DNA from: Deltaproteobacteria bacterium
GTDB taxonomy: Bacteria; Bdellovibrionota_C; UBA2361; JAAYZI01
Direction: 5' to 3'
DNA length: 12,387 nt
Assembly: GCA_012514925.1 (NCBI GenBank)
Contig: JAAYZI010000029.1
Span: 1 to 12,387 of the forward strand
Part shown: positions 1 through 7,463 of the stretch, one piece after another
How positions within the stretch are numbered: the stretch's first letter is position 1
Layout of the letters: each line of letters starts with the position of its first letter
Position numbers and translations under genes: made by a program
Notes under the pieces: generated by a model
Told to the model about the DNA's origin: nothing
Database searches by the model: none
The model's input: only the letters and a program-made list of their open reading frames with translations

Positions 1-1
1 T

Positions 2-409
2 GCTGAAAGCCGCCTGGCGGATGCTAAGGCTCAAGTTGAAAAGGTAAGAGCCGAGTGGAGCGCCAAGATCAAGACGTTGGGAGTTCACGGTGAAAACAGG
101 GCGCGAGTGCTGCATTCAGAGGGTGACCTGTACGAGGCCCAAAAGAACGCAGAAGGTGATTTGTTTGTTGCCAAGGCTAAGGCAGAAGTTGATAGGTTGC
201 GGGCGGATGCTTTAGCCGCCAAAGGGGGAGGAGACGTTTATGTCGCACGCGAACTGGCACCGCTTCTTAGCTCTTTAAAGGGCGGAGTTATTGGTCAAAT
301 TGATCCTTATAACTTCGAAGAGTGGCTTAAGCGTTTTGGAATCGCCGGGGCAACCGGAACACGGTCGGAGGGCGGGGCCGTTTTGGAAGTCAGGGAGGCT
401 AAGCCATGA
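2..409 (+). CDS. SPFH/band-7 (prohibitin/HflK-HflC-like) protein, C-terminal part, 5' truncated
   Basis: The frame is open from the left edge, so the N-terminus lies outside the window; the TTG at 77 is only an internal Leu codon. About 135 residues are visible. The first two thirds are rich in Ala, Glu, Lys and Arg with heptad-like spacing (for example AESRLADAKAQVEKVRAEW and VAKAKAEVDRLRADALAAK). This resembles the coiled-coil stalk that follows the SPFH domain in prohibitin and HflK/HflC proteins. The tail has a Gly/Leu patch (LLSSLKGGVIGQIDPYNFEEWL). Its stop overlaps the next gene's start (ATGA), and that gene is a clear SPFH protein, so the two probably form a hetero-oligomeric membrane scaffold like other paired SPFH proteins. 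The SPFH domain itself is not visible here, so the family call rests on the coiled coil and the neighbour. Confidence 0.62.
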   Translation, partial: AESRLADAKAQVEKVRAEWSAKIKTLGVHGENRARVLHSEGDLYEAQKNAEGDLFVAKAKAEVDRLRADALAAKGGGDVYVARELAPLLSSLKGGVIGQIDPYNFEEWLKRFGIAGATGTRSEGGAVLEVREAKP

Positions 410-1479
410 ACAGGGTTTTAAGGTGGGGGCTGGCTCTCCTTTTGATTTTTACTCTTAGCGCCTGTGAATCGCCGATCAAACACTTAGGTCCGGCAGAGTA
501 TGGGGTGGTGTTTAGAACTCTTCCTCGTTTCTTGGGTGGCGGGTTGGCAAACAAAGTTCGACGCCCCGGGGAGACTTTTATTCTCTGGCCTTGGGACACC
601 GTATATGTATTTGATACAAAAATTCAAACTCTAGAGTGGGGGCAGGCTGGAAGGGGCAGCAATTCCACGCGGGACGATTACGTGCAGACGCGCGCGGTAG
701 ATGGCAATGAAGTTTCATTGGCAGTGCGGGTGCAGTTTGCGATTACCACAGATGAAAAAGATCTGCTTTACCTTGTTCAGAATGTGGGGACTTCGAACGC
801 TGCGGTAGAACAGGTTGTGATTGCCGCCGCGCGCGCCGACCTGCGTACAGCTATGAACCGTCTAAAGACCGGCGAGTTTCTTATTAACGTCGCCAAATAC
901 CGTGGTGAGTCTGATGCGAAGAAAGCGCTGCAGGATAGGCTTGGTCCCTACGGCATAAATATCGTAAGTGTCAATCTTAGTGAGCACCGTTTTGAACGGG
1001 TGCTTGCGGATGGCTCTATCGACAGGTCTTACCAGGAACGCATCAATCGTATCCAAGCTCTAGAACAGGAGACCGCCCGTGAAGTTTTAAATATCGAGGC
1101 GGTTAAAGCCGATAAAGAGCGCGAGTACAATAACATTCAAGCGGTGGTAAACGCGCAGGTGGCGGAAGCCGAGGGGTATAAAAATCAGGCGCGTTTAAGG
1201 GGTGACGGCTATTCAGAGGCCAAACAAAACGAGGCAAAAGGCGTGTTAGCAAGTGGGCAGGCCCAGGCGAGCGGACTTGCGGCGCAGGTCGCCGCGCTTA
1301 GCGGGCCGGGTGGGCGCGCCATTTTAAAGCTTGACCTTTCCCGAAATCTCCAAAAGGCCGAGCCTAAGTTTGTGCTTATGGGAAAAACCGCCCCCGGTGA
1401 GGAGGGAATTGAGGTTAAGCGAATCGACACGAATGAGCTTCTAAAGCAAATCGGAGTCTTTGAGGGGCTCTCAAAATAG
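406..1479 (+). CDS. SPFH/band-7 domain lipoprotein (prohibitin-like)
   Basis: This is a 357-residue protein. The N-terminus is a lipoprotein signal: MNR, a hydrophobic run (residues 7-17) and the lipobox LSAC with Cys at 20. The mature protein would therefore be lipid-anchored on the outer face of the inner membrane or in the periplasm; Glu follows the Cys. Residues about 27-210 match an SPFH/band-7 domain: GPAEYGVVFRTL, RRPGETFILWPWDTVYVFDT, then VQTRAVDGNEVSLAVRVQFAI, and an RADLRTAM helix. Residues 210-290 are a Glu/Ala/Lys/Arg coiled coil, followed by a Gly/Ala-rich tail (AQASGLAAQVAALSGPGG). SPFH proteins form ring or cage scaffolds that often partner membrane proteases. The ATG overlaps the upstream stop by 4 nt and follows GGGAGG (393-398) with a 7-nt spacer, which fixes this start. 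SPFH proteins usually use a transmembrane helix rather than a lipid anchor, so the lipobox is somewhat odd. The exact substrate or partner is unknown. Confidence 0.82.
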   Translation: MNRVLRWGLALLLIFTLSACESPIKHLGPAEYGVVFRTLPRFLGGGLANKVRRPGETFILWPWDTVYVFDTKIQTLEWGQAGRGSNSTRDDYVQTRAVDGNEVSLAVRVQFAITTDEKDLLYLVQNVGTSNAAVEQVVIAAARADLRTAMNRLKTGEFLINVAKYRGESDAKKALQDRLGPYGINIVSVNLSEHRFERVLADGSIDRSYQERINRIQALEQETAREVLNIEAVKADKEREYNNIQAVVNAQVAEAEGYKNQARLRGDGYSEAKQNEAKGVLASGQAQASGLAAQVAALSGPGGRAILKLDLSRNLQKAEPKFVLMGKTAPGEEGIEVKRIDTNELLKQIGVFEGLSK

Positions 1480-1545
1480 TGTGTCTTCAAAGGCAATGTA
1501 CCAACTCAAAATGGGATTACCACACAAAGTAAAGGCACCCTCTGG

Positions 1546-1575
1546 TTGATAGCCCTTATATATCAATGCTATAAC
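1546..1575 (+). promoter_or_regulatory. Putative sigma70-type promoter of the aromatic operon
   Basis: TTGATA (1546-1551), an 18-bp spacer and TATAAC (1570-1575) lie in the 142-bp gap between the SPFH gene and the aromatic operon. Transcription would start near 1582, giving a leader of about 40 nt. A second -10-like box, TATAAT at 1603-1608, lacks a matching -35 and would leave almost no leader. I see no Phe-rich leader peptide or attenuator hairpin. Confidence 0.45.
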
Positions 1576-1621
1576 CACGGAGCGTTTTATAGTTTATCAG
1601 AGTATAATTTCTCAGGCCGTT

Positions 1622-3694
1622 ATGAATGAGCAAAAGAACGACGAGGATACCGTAGGTACCGACCTTTCAACCGTTAGAGAGGAAATTAATCGCATTGATC
1701 GCGAACTGCTGAGGCTCCTCTCTGAGAGACGGGCGTGCAGTAGCAAAGCAGTGCAAGTAAAGGAGCTTGTACATAGCCCCATCCGGGACCGGGGACGTGA
1801 AGAACAGTTGCTTTTGGACCGTATCCAAATAGCTAAAAGTTTTGGGTTAGATGCCCACTACACAACCAAGGTGTTTCATCAGATTTTAGATGACTCGATC
1901 CACGCGCAGCAAGAGCACTTGCAACGCCTCGCCAATGCCGATAAGGCCGGAGATGCGCTGGTGCGGGTGGCCTTTCAAGGTATAGAAGGTTCTTTCAGCC
2001 ATATGGCGGCGCTTGAGTGCTTTAGCAGTCGCACCTCGCAGGCGGTTTACTTGGGTTGCCAGACCTTCAAGGAAGTTATGACGGCAGTGGAACAGGGACG
2101 GGCCGATTATGCCATTGTGCCTGTTGAGGATACCAGCTCAGGGGGTATTAATGAGGTCTACGATCTCTTACTGCACACACAGCTTGCAATTGTAGCTGAG
2201 AAAAAAAGCCGCGTAGTCTACTGTTTATTGGCGCTTCCTGCAGCCACGCTTAGCGGCATCAAGAAAGTCTTCTGTTCTCCGGCTGCGGCGCTTCAGTGCA
2301 GCAACTTTCTCTCTCGCCTGCCTAACTGTCACGTCGAGTACTCTACGGATGCCTCTCTTTCGGGCAAGCGCATCTCCGAAGGCTCAGACAAATCGGTAGC
2401 AGCGATTGCTAGCGAAGAGGCGGCCAGGCTCTTTGGATTGGCGGTTCTGGAACGCGGCATCACCAATCAGGAGGAGAATTACACTCGCTTTTTGATCGCC
2501 GCCAGGAAGCCGGTGAAAGTTGATCTTAGAATTCCTTGCAAAACTTCGATTGTGATATCGACCGCGCAAAAACCAGGCGCTCTGGTGGAGGCCCTTCTGG
2601 TTTTCAGGGAGAACGGCATTAATCTCACCAAACTGGAGTCTCGTCCTGTTATCGGAAATCCCTGGGAGGAGATGTTCTACGTAGATTTCGAGGGCAATCT
2701 GGAAGAGGATCGGGTCAAGTTGACTTTGGATGAGCTCACTCGCAAAGCGCGCTTTATCAAGGTGCTGGGAAGTTATCCCTGCGAAGAAGTGCCCCCCACC
2801 CAGATCTCGGCAAAGCAGAGGTTGAATTCCGGCGCGAATGCTGGCGCTGAAATTAAACCTGTGGCTAAGGCTGCGGCACCTGCCCCAAAGGTTTCCTCCA
2901 AGGCGAAGGGCTATCGCCTTGGCAGTAGGGAGTATAAGGCTGAGGATACCATTATAGATGTGCGAGGCATTAAAATAGGCGGCGGCGGTTTTGTGGTCCT
3001 GGCTGGTCCGTGCTCAGTTGAGTCTTATGATCAGGTCATGGCATGCGCACGTGAAGTTAAGGAAAACGGCGGAGTAATCCTAAGAGGTGGCTGCTTTAAG
3101 CCCAGGACTTCCCCCTACAGTTTTCAGGGCATGGGTTATGAGGGGCTGGATATCTTGGCGCAGGCTGGGCGCAAGTACGGCCTTCCGATTATAACCGAAG
3201 TGCTTTCAATCGAGGATATGGAACGAGTCGCTGAAAAGTCTGACATGATCCAGATTGGCGCGCGCAACATGCAAAATTTCACTCTGCTTAGTGAGGCCGG
3301 GCGCATGCATCGCCCGGTGCTCCTAAAGCGAGGCATGAGTTCCTCCCTGGAGGAGCTGCTGCAGGCCACGGAGTATATTTTGGCGCAAGGTAATCAGCAG
3401 GTGATCTTATGCGAGCGGGGTATTCGTACTTTTGAGACCGCCACTCGCAGCACTCTTGATCTGAGCGCCGTGCCGGTCTTAAAGGCGCGCTCGCATCTTC
3501 CGGTGATCGTGGACCCTTCGCATGCGGCAGGGGAGCGAGATCTTGTGCCGCCTCTGGCCTTAGCGGCCAAAGCGGTCGGAGCTGATGGCATTATCGTGGA
3601 GATTCATCCCGAACCTGAGAAGGCACTTAGCGACGGCCCGCAAGCATTGCGCTTTCCAGAATTCGCGGATTTAATGCTGAGGCTTTTGGCTTGA
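1622..3694 (+). CDS. Fusion enzyme: chorismate mutase - prephenate dehydratase - ACT - DAHP synthase (type I-beta)
   Basis: This 690-residue fusion carries the first shikimate step and two phenylalanine-branch steps. Residues 14-105 are an AroQ chorismate mutase. Every active-site position of the E. coli P-protein has its counterpart: R19, R36, K47, D56, R59, E60, S92, Q96. Residues 113-293 are prephenate dehydratase, with VPVEDTSSGGINEVYDLL (166-183) and the catalytic TRF motif (288-290). Residues 308-385 are an ACT domain with both phenylalanine-binding motifs, GAL (319-321) and ESRP (339-342). An Ala/Lys/Pro linker (about 390-430) leads to a DAHP synthase barrel (430-690). Its motifs are AGPCSVE, KPRTSPYSFQG, CERGIRTFE and VDPSH. 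Predicted metal ligands C464, H634, E660 and D671 have the same spacing as in the Thermotoga enzyme. The usual N-terminal ferredoxin-like domain of type I-beta DAHP synthase is missing. The start has only a weak ribosome site (CAGG, 1613-1616). The gene heads a same-strand operon. A symbol such as pheA or aroF would describe only half of it. Confidence 0.95.
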   Translation: MNEQKNDEDTVGTDLSTVREEINRIDRELLRLLSERRACSSKAVQVKELVHSPIRDRGREEQLLLDRIQIAKSFGLDAHYTTKVFHQILDDSIHAQQEHLQRLANADKAGDALVRVAFQGIEGSFSHMAALECFSSRTSQAVYLGCQTFKEVMTAVEQGRADYAIVPVEDTSSGGINEVYDLLLHTQLAIVAEKKSRVVYCLLALPAATLSGIKKVFCSPAAALQCSNFLSRLPNCHVEYSTDASLSGKRISEGSDKSVAAIASEEAARLFGLAVLERGITNQEENYTRFLIAARKPVKVDLRIPCKTSIVISTAQKPGALVEALLVFRENGINLTKLESRPVIGNPWEEMFYVDFEGNLEEDRVKLTLDELTRKARFIKVLGSYPCEEVPPTQISAKQRLNSGANAGAEIKPVAKAAAPAPKVSSKAKGYRLGSREYKAEDTIIDVRGIKIGGGGFVVLAGPCSVESYDQVMACAREVKENGGVILRGGCFKPRTSPYSFQGMGYEGLDILAQAGRKYGLPIITEVLSIEDMERVAEKSDMIQIGARNMQNFTLLSEAGRMHRPVLLKRGMSSSLEELLQATEYILAQGNQQVILCERGIRTFETATRSTLDLSAVPVLKARSHLPVIVDPSHAAGERDLVPPLALAAKAVGADGIIVEIHPEPEKALSDGPQALRFPEFADLMLRLLA

Positions 3695-4785
3695 TGCAAC
3701 AGCTTGAGATCAATATCGGCGCGGCCCAGGCAGAGACATATAAAATTTGGGTTGGCTCTGGGTTGATTTCGAAAGTGCCGGAGTTCTTCGACCTCTCGTC
3801 TTATAGCCGGGTGGCGGTGTTAAGTGATCATAATGTAGCGCCGCATTGGGGTGCCACTCTAGTTGAAGCCCTCTCGCATCGCGCCGAGCTGATTGTAATC
3901 CCCGCAGGCGAGGAGGCTAAGAACATCACCACAGTGGAGCTGGTGTGGAGGCGGCTCTTAGAAGCTGGCTGTGATCGAAAGTCTCTGGTGCTTAATTTAG
4001 GTGGAGGGGTGGTCGGTGATCTAGGAGGTTTTGCTGCGGCCAGTTATATGCGTGGTGTTGATTTTGTGCAGATACCGACCACGTTGCTTTCGCAGGTCGA
4101 CGCCAGTGTGGGCGGCAAGCTTGGCATTAACTCGGCGGGAGTAAAGAATTTAGCCGGTGTATTTAGGCAGCCGCGTGGGGTGATCATCGATACCGATACG
4201 CTTAGTACCCTGCCCAAACGGGAGCTACTTTCCGGGTTGGCCGAAGTCCTAAAGCATGGGCTTATTCGAGACGCTGATTATTTTACCCAGGTGTGTGGGC
4301 TTGGAGAAGCGGTCTTTGAGCCTAAAAATTTGGAACAGATAATCCTTCGCTCCTGCCAAATTAAGGCTGAAGTGGTGCAAGCCGATGAATTGGAGGGTGG
4401 ACTTAGAAAGATTCTAAATTTCGGACATAGCATCGGGCACGCCATCGAAATCCTATCACATGCGAGGCTTCCGGCGGAGCATCTGTTGCACGGTGAGGCA
4501 GTGTCGTTAGGCATGTTGGCCGAAGCCAAACTCTCTGAGCTTGCGGGGTTTATCAGCGCGGCCGACCTGGACCACATCCGAGCTGGTTTGCAGGGCTGTG
4601 GTCTTCCGGTCACGTTAAAGCAGCGCTTCGCTCTGGAGGATCTACTAGCCAAGCTGAAATTAGATAAGAAGAATGTAGGCGGTGTTCTTAAGTGGACATT
4701 ACTTCGCGCTTTAGGTGAGGCTGTTTTTGATGTTGAGATCTTGCCCGAGTTGGTTGAGCAGTCCCTTAGAGAGGAGTTTGCTTGA
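3694..4785 (+). CDS. aroB: 3-dehydroquinate synthase
   Basis: AroB converts DAHP to 3-dehydroquinate, the second shikimate step, using NAD+ and a divalent metal. From the ATG the protein is 363 residues, normal for the family. The NAD-binding block is LGGGVVGDLGGFAAASYMRG (102-121), followed by PTTLLSQVDASVGGKLGIN (128-146). Predicted metal ligands are E184 (GLAEVLKHGL), H245 (NFGHSIGHAIE) and H266 (LLHGEAVSLGM), with H249 as the likely catalytic His. Two starts are possible: TTG at 3691 or ATG at 3694. I prefer the ATG, which overlaps the preceding TGA by one base. However, GAGG (3679-3682) sits 8 nt before the TTG and 11 nt before the ATG, so the TTG cannot be excluded; it would add one Met. 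The tight junction implies translational coupling to the DAHP synthase fusion that makes its substrate. Confidence 0.95.
   Translation: MQQLEINIGAAQAETYKIWVGSGLISKVPEFFDLSSYSRVAVLSDHNVAPHWGATLVEALSHRAELIVIPAGEEAKNITTVELVWRRLLEAGCDRKSLVLNLGGGVVGDLGGFAAASYMRGVDFVQIPTTLLSQVDASVGGKLGINSAGVKNLAGVFRQPRGVIIDTDTLSTLPKRELLSGLAEVLKHGLIRDADYFTQVCGLGEAVFEPKNLEQIILRSCQIKAEVVQADELEGGLRKILNFGHSIGHAIEILSHARLPAEHLLHGEAVSLGMLAEAKLSELAGFISAADLDHIRAGLQGCGLPVTLKQRFALEDLLAKLKLDKKNVGGVLKWTLLRALGEAVFDVEILPELVEQSLREEFA
4771..4776 (+). promoter_or_regulatory. Ribosome binding site GAGGAG fixing the TTG start of aroA
   Basis: GAGGAG lies inside the end of aroB, 5 nt before the TTG at 4782. That TTG overlaps the aroB stop as TTGA. 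No ATG or GTG nearby in this frame has a comparable site, so TTG is the likely true start. Confidence 0.7.
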
Positions 4786-6125
4786 AGGCGGTGGAAAAAA
4801 CAGTGGAGTCAGAGCAAGGGAGCGCGCGGGTGCTGCTTACGCCGCCTAGGCACCGGATTGAAGGCGAAATTTTACTTTCCGGCTCCAAAAGCTACACCAA
4901 TCGCGCATTAATCTTAGCGGCCCTAGCCGATGGCCGAAGTGAGTTAATAAACGCCTCAAGTAGTGACGATTCTAAAGTGATGCTTTCTGCGCTTTCTAAG
5001 TTAGGAGTAAGCTTTGGATGGCGGGATGAAACGTTGTGGGTGCAGGGTTGTGGTGGGCGTTTCAAACCGTATCAGGGAGATATTGATCTTGGCCCAGCCG
5101 GCACATGCATGCGCTTTCTTACGGCGTTATGCGCTTTTGTTGAAGGCGTAGATGTTGTGCTAAGAGGCAGCAAGCGCATGCACACCCGGCCAATCGCCGA
5201 TCTGGTTGAGGGGCTTAAATCTCTGGGGGCACAGATCGAATATGTGGGGAGCTTTGGATGCCCGCCACTTAGGATCCTGGGCCGAAGTGCGCCGTCTTTG
5301 GGCAGGGTGAGTTTGAGCGGTGCTGCCAGTAGTCAATTTTTTAGCGCCCTTCTTATGGTGTCTCCTTTCTTTAAGGAGGGCTTAGAGATTGAAGTGCTGG
5401 GAGAGCAGGTTTCAAAGTCCTACATCGATATGACCGTTGCAAGTATGCGCGCCTTTGGGGTGGAGGCGCAAAATCAAGGGTACTGCCGTTACGCTGTGCC
5501 CGCGGGAGCCAGGTATCAAAGTAGGGTGCAGGTAATAGAGCCTGATGCTTCGGGAGCTTCCTACCTGTGGGGGATCGCCGCGATTTCGAGGGGGCGGGTT
5601 AAGGTTAAGAACCTCTCTTTTGGATCGGCCCAGGGGGACATAGCCTTTCCTAAGTTTCTGGAGCGAATGGGATGCCGTGTAAGCTGCTCGGCCGCATCTG
5701 AACCCGCTTGGATTGAGGTCGAGGGTCCCGCGCGGCTTATAGCGCTTGAGGCCGATATGTCATCCTGCCCGGATACGGCGCAGAGTTTAGCGGTGGTGGC
5801 AGCTATGGCTGAAGGGGAAAGTCGCATCCATGGATTGAGCACTCTGAAACATAAAGAGACCGACAGGTTGGTAGCGCTGCAGCAGGAGCTTGCGCGGGTA
5901 GGAATAACCAGTCGTGTCACTGAGAGCGAGATTTATGTGCAGGGGGGAGATCCTCACGCCGCTTCGATTAAAACTTACGACGACCATCGTATGGCGATGT
6001 CTTTTGCTATGCTTGGATCGAAGCTGGATGGGTTGGCGATAGAGTCACCTGCGGTTGTTACCAAATCGTTTCCTGACTTCTGGGAACAGTTAAGTCGGCT
6101 TGGCATAGGGGTAAGATGCGAGTAA
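4782..6125 (+). CDS. aroA: 3-phosphoshikimate 1-carboxyvinyltransferase (EPSP synthase)
   Basis: AroA joins shikimate-3-phosphate and PEP to give EPSP, the penultimate step to chorismate. The 447-residue protein shows the two-domain EPSP synthase pattern. SGSKSYTNRAL has K36, S37 and R41 at the substrate-binding positions. LGPAGTCMRFLTA (103-115) is the PEP loop, with Gly (G107) where E. coli has G96. RMHTRPI (132-138) and VIEPDASGASY (251-261) follow. The catalytic Asp is D331 (CPDTAQS), E359 lies in KHKETDRL, and then come YDDHRMAMSF and VTKSFPDFWEQL with K428. The position of E. coli P101 is Phe (F112) and that of N94 is Pro (P105); I draw no functional conclusion from this. A short extension of about 15 residues precedes the usual start of the fold. 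The gene overlaps aroB by 4 nt and aroK by 10 nt. Confidence 0.95.
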   Translation: MKAVEKTVESEQGSARVLLTPPRHRIEGEILLSGSKSYTNRALILAALADGRSELINASSSDDSKVMLSALSKLGVSFGWRDETLWVQGCGGRFKPYQGDIDLGPAGTCMRFLTALCAFVEGVDVVLRGSKRMHTRPIADLVEGLKSLGAQIEYVGSFGCPPLRILGRSAPSLGRVSLSGAASSQFFSALLMVSPFFKEGLEIEVLGEQVSKSYIDMTVASMRAFGVEAQNQGYCRYAVPAGARYQSRVQVIEPDASGASYLWGIAAISRGRVKVKNLSFGSAQGDIAFPKFLERMGCRVSCSAASEPAWIEVEGPARLIALEADMSSCPDTAQSLAVVAAMAEGESRIHGLSTLKHKETDRLVALQQELARVGITSRVTESEIYVQGGDPHAASIKTYDDHRMAMSFAMLGSKLDGLAIESPAVVTKSFPDFWEQLSRLGIGVRCE

Positions 6126-6625
6126 CCCTGGTAGGCTTTATGGGATGTGGTAAAAGCACAGTCGCGGCGCTGTTAGCGCGCAGACTGGGCTGGCGCTTAG
6201 TTGAGATGGATGAGTTGATCCTAAGCAACTCCGGTGAAGAGTCTATTGAAGATATTTTTCAAAAACGGGGCGAGGGGTATTTTAGAGACCTCGAGTGTGC
6301 TTGCCTTAATTCCCTGAGCAAGGAGGATAAACTGGTGGTCTCTGCCGGCGGAGGAGTGGTTATGCGCCCTGAAAACCTTGACGCTCTTAAGGCGGGTGGG
6401 GGGAAGGTTGTTTACCTAGAGACCGGTTTTGAGGAGGTTAAAAAGCGTCTGGGGGATGGCCGGGGACGGCCGCTTTTTCAGGATGTAAAGCAAGCGGAGA
6501 ACCTATACATTTTTCGTGTTCCACTTTATAAAAGATTTTGCGATGTTAAGGTAAAAAGCGAGGATAAAACTCCCGAGCAGGTCGCGCAGGAGATTCAAGT
6601 TTGGTTAGCTCAAGCCGGTAAATAA
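6116..6625 (+). CDS. aroK: Shikimate kinase
   Basis: AroK phosphorylates shikimate with ATP to give shikimate-3-phosphate, the substrate of the AroA encoded just upstream. It is 169 residues, a typical size. The Walker A loop is GFMGCGKST (7-15). The shikimate-binding residues are D32, R57 in YFRDLE and the AGGGVV loop (77-82). The lid Arg lies in GRGRPL (115-120) and a further Arg in LYKRFCD. The usual Asp-x-Asp motif reads E-M-D (30-32): the first, Mg-associated Asp is Glu, a conservative change. The ATG at 6116 is preceded by AGGGG (6107-6111, spacer 4 nt) and lies inside the end of aroA, a 10-nt overlap. Confidence 0.93.
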   Translation: MRVTLVGFMGCGKSTVAALLARRLGWRLVEMDELILSNSGEESIEDIFQKRGEGYFRDLECACLNSLSKEDKLVVSAGGGVVMRPENLDALKAGGGKVVYLETGFEEVKKRLGDGRGRPLFQDVKQAENLYIFRVPLYKRFCDVKVKSEDKTPEQVAQEIQVWLAQAGK

Positions 6626-6626
6626 C

Positions 6627-7463
6627 ATGCGGGTCACAGCAGAAAGTAAACTCTGTATCATCATTGGAGATCCGGTGGCGCATAGCCTTTCGCCGTTAAT
6701 ACACAACGCGGCATTCTTGGCGTGTGGTTTGGATTCTAAGTTCGCATTTATGGCTGCGCGTGTGCGAGAAGACGATCTTAAAGCCGCGATCTTCGGGCTG
6801 CGCGCGCTGGGCGCGCGCGGGGTGAGCTGCACCCAGCCTCATAAGGTTGCTGTAATGCAGTTCTTGGATGAGATCGACCATGCGGCTCGTCAGGTTGGCG
6901 CGGTCAATACAGTCGTCAACCAAGATGGCCGACTGTGCGGTTATAACACCGACACCTTGGGAGTTGTAGGGCCGCTTAAGAAGCGTACGACTCTGCGCGG
7001 AAAGAAGGTGGGGCTGATCGGTGCCGGTGGGGCCGCACGTGCGGCACTTTTCGGTCTAAAACAAGAGGGCGCAGAGGTGACCGTTTTTAACAGGTCCAAG
7101 GAGCGTGGGAAGGAGTTGGCAGATGCGGCTGGATGCGACTTTTGTCCGCTTTCTGAGTTCGGTGCGGGCTTGGGTTTTGAGATTCTTGTTAACACCACCT
7201 CACTTGGTATGTACCCGCATCCGGACGAAACGCCGCTTGCGGCTGAGCAGATTCAGGCCGGGCAAATTGTATTTGACGCTGTGTATGCGCCTTATCAGAC
7301 CAAGCTGCTTAGCATAGCCCGCAGCCGCGGAGCTGAAGTGGTGCACGGCACGGAGATGTTTATTGCGCAGGGTGCCGCTCAGTTTGAACTCTACACAGGC
7401 ATGTCCGCACCGCTAAGTGCGATGGAGCAAGCCCTGCATCTGCATTTGGGGATTAAACCGTGA
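6627..7463 (+). CDS. aroE: Shikimate dehydrogenase (NADP-type)
   Basis: AroE reduces 3-dehydroshikimate to shikimate. The protein is 278 residues, a normal length. The shikimate site includes SLSP (20-23), the catalytic K73 in GVSCTQPHK, N94 in GAVNT and D109 in YNTD. The common family form of the Lys loop is GxNVTxPHK; here Asn is Ser and Val is Cys. The nucleotide-binding motif GLIGAGGAARAA (129-140) is followed by NRSKERGKEL. The Asn-Arg-Ser turn there is typical of NADP(H) preference. The C-terminal signature GTEMFIAQGAAQFELYTG is intact. It starts 1 nt after the aroK stop, the only non-overlapping junction of the operon, and has no clear Shine-Dalgarno site. It probably relies on ribosomes leaving aroK. 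Confidence 0.94.
   Translation: MRVTAESKLCIIIGDPVAHSLSPLIHNAAFLACGLDSKFAFMAARVREDDLKAAIFGLRALGARGVSCTQPHKVAVMQFLDEIDHAARQVGAVNTVVNQDGRLCGYNTDTLGVVGPLKKRTTLRGKKVGLIGAGGAARAALFGLKQEGAEVTVFNRSKERGKELADAAGCDFCPLSEFGAGLGFEILVNTTSLGMYPHPDETPLAAEQIQAGQIVFDAVYAPYQTKLLSIARSRGAEVVHGTEMFIAQGAAQFELYTGMSAPLSAMEQALHLHLGIKP

Noticed and set aside
77..79. TTG as the start of the first gene
   Set aside because: The frame is open from position 2 with the same coiled-coil composition, so the gene is truncated by the window, not started here.
1496..1549. 17-codon open frame in the leader of the aromatic operon, considered as an attenuator peptide
   Set aside because: It contains no Phe and only one Tyr, no alternative hairpins follow it, and most of it lies upstream of the likely promoter.
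1603..1608. TATAAT as the aromatic operon -10 box
   Set aside because: No -35 at suitable spacing, and the transcript would start only about 7 nt before the ATG.
5088..5127. Substitutions in the AroA PEP loop (Pro for Asn94, Phe for Pro101) as a sign of glyphosate tolerance
   Set aside because: The key Gly96 is retained and similar RFLT loops occur in other EPSP synthases; sequence alone does not support a tolerance claim.
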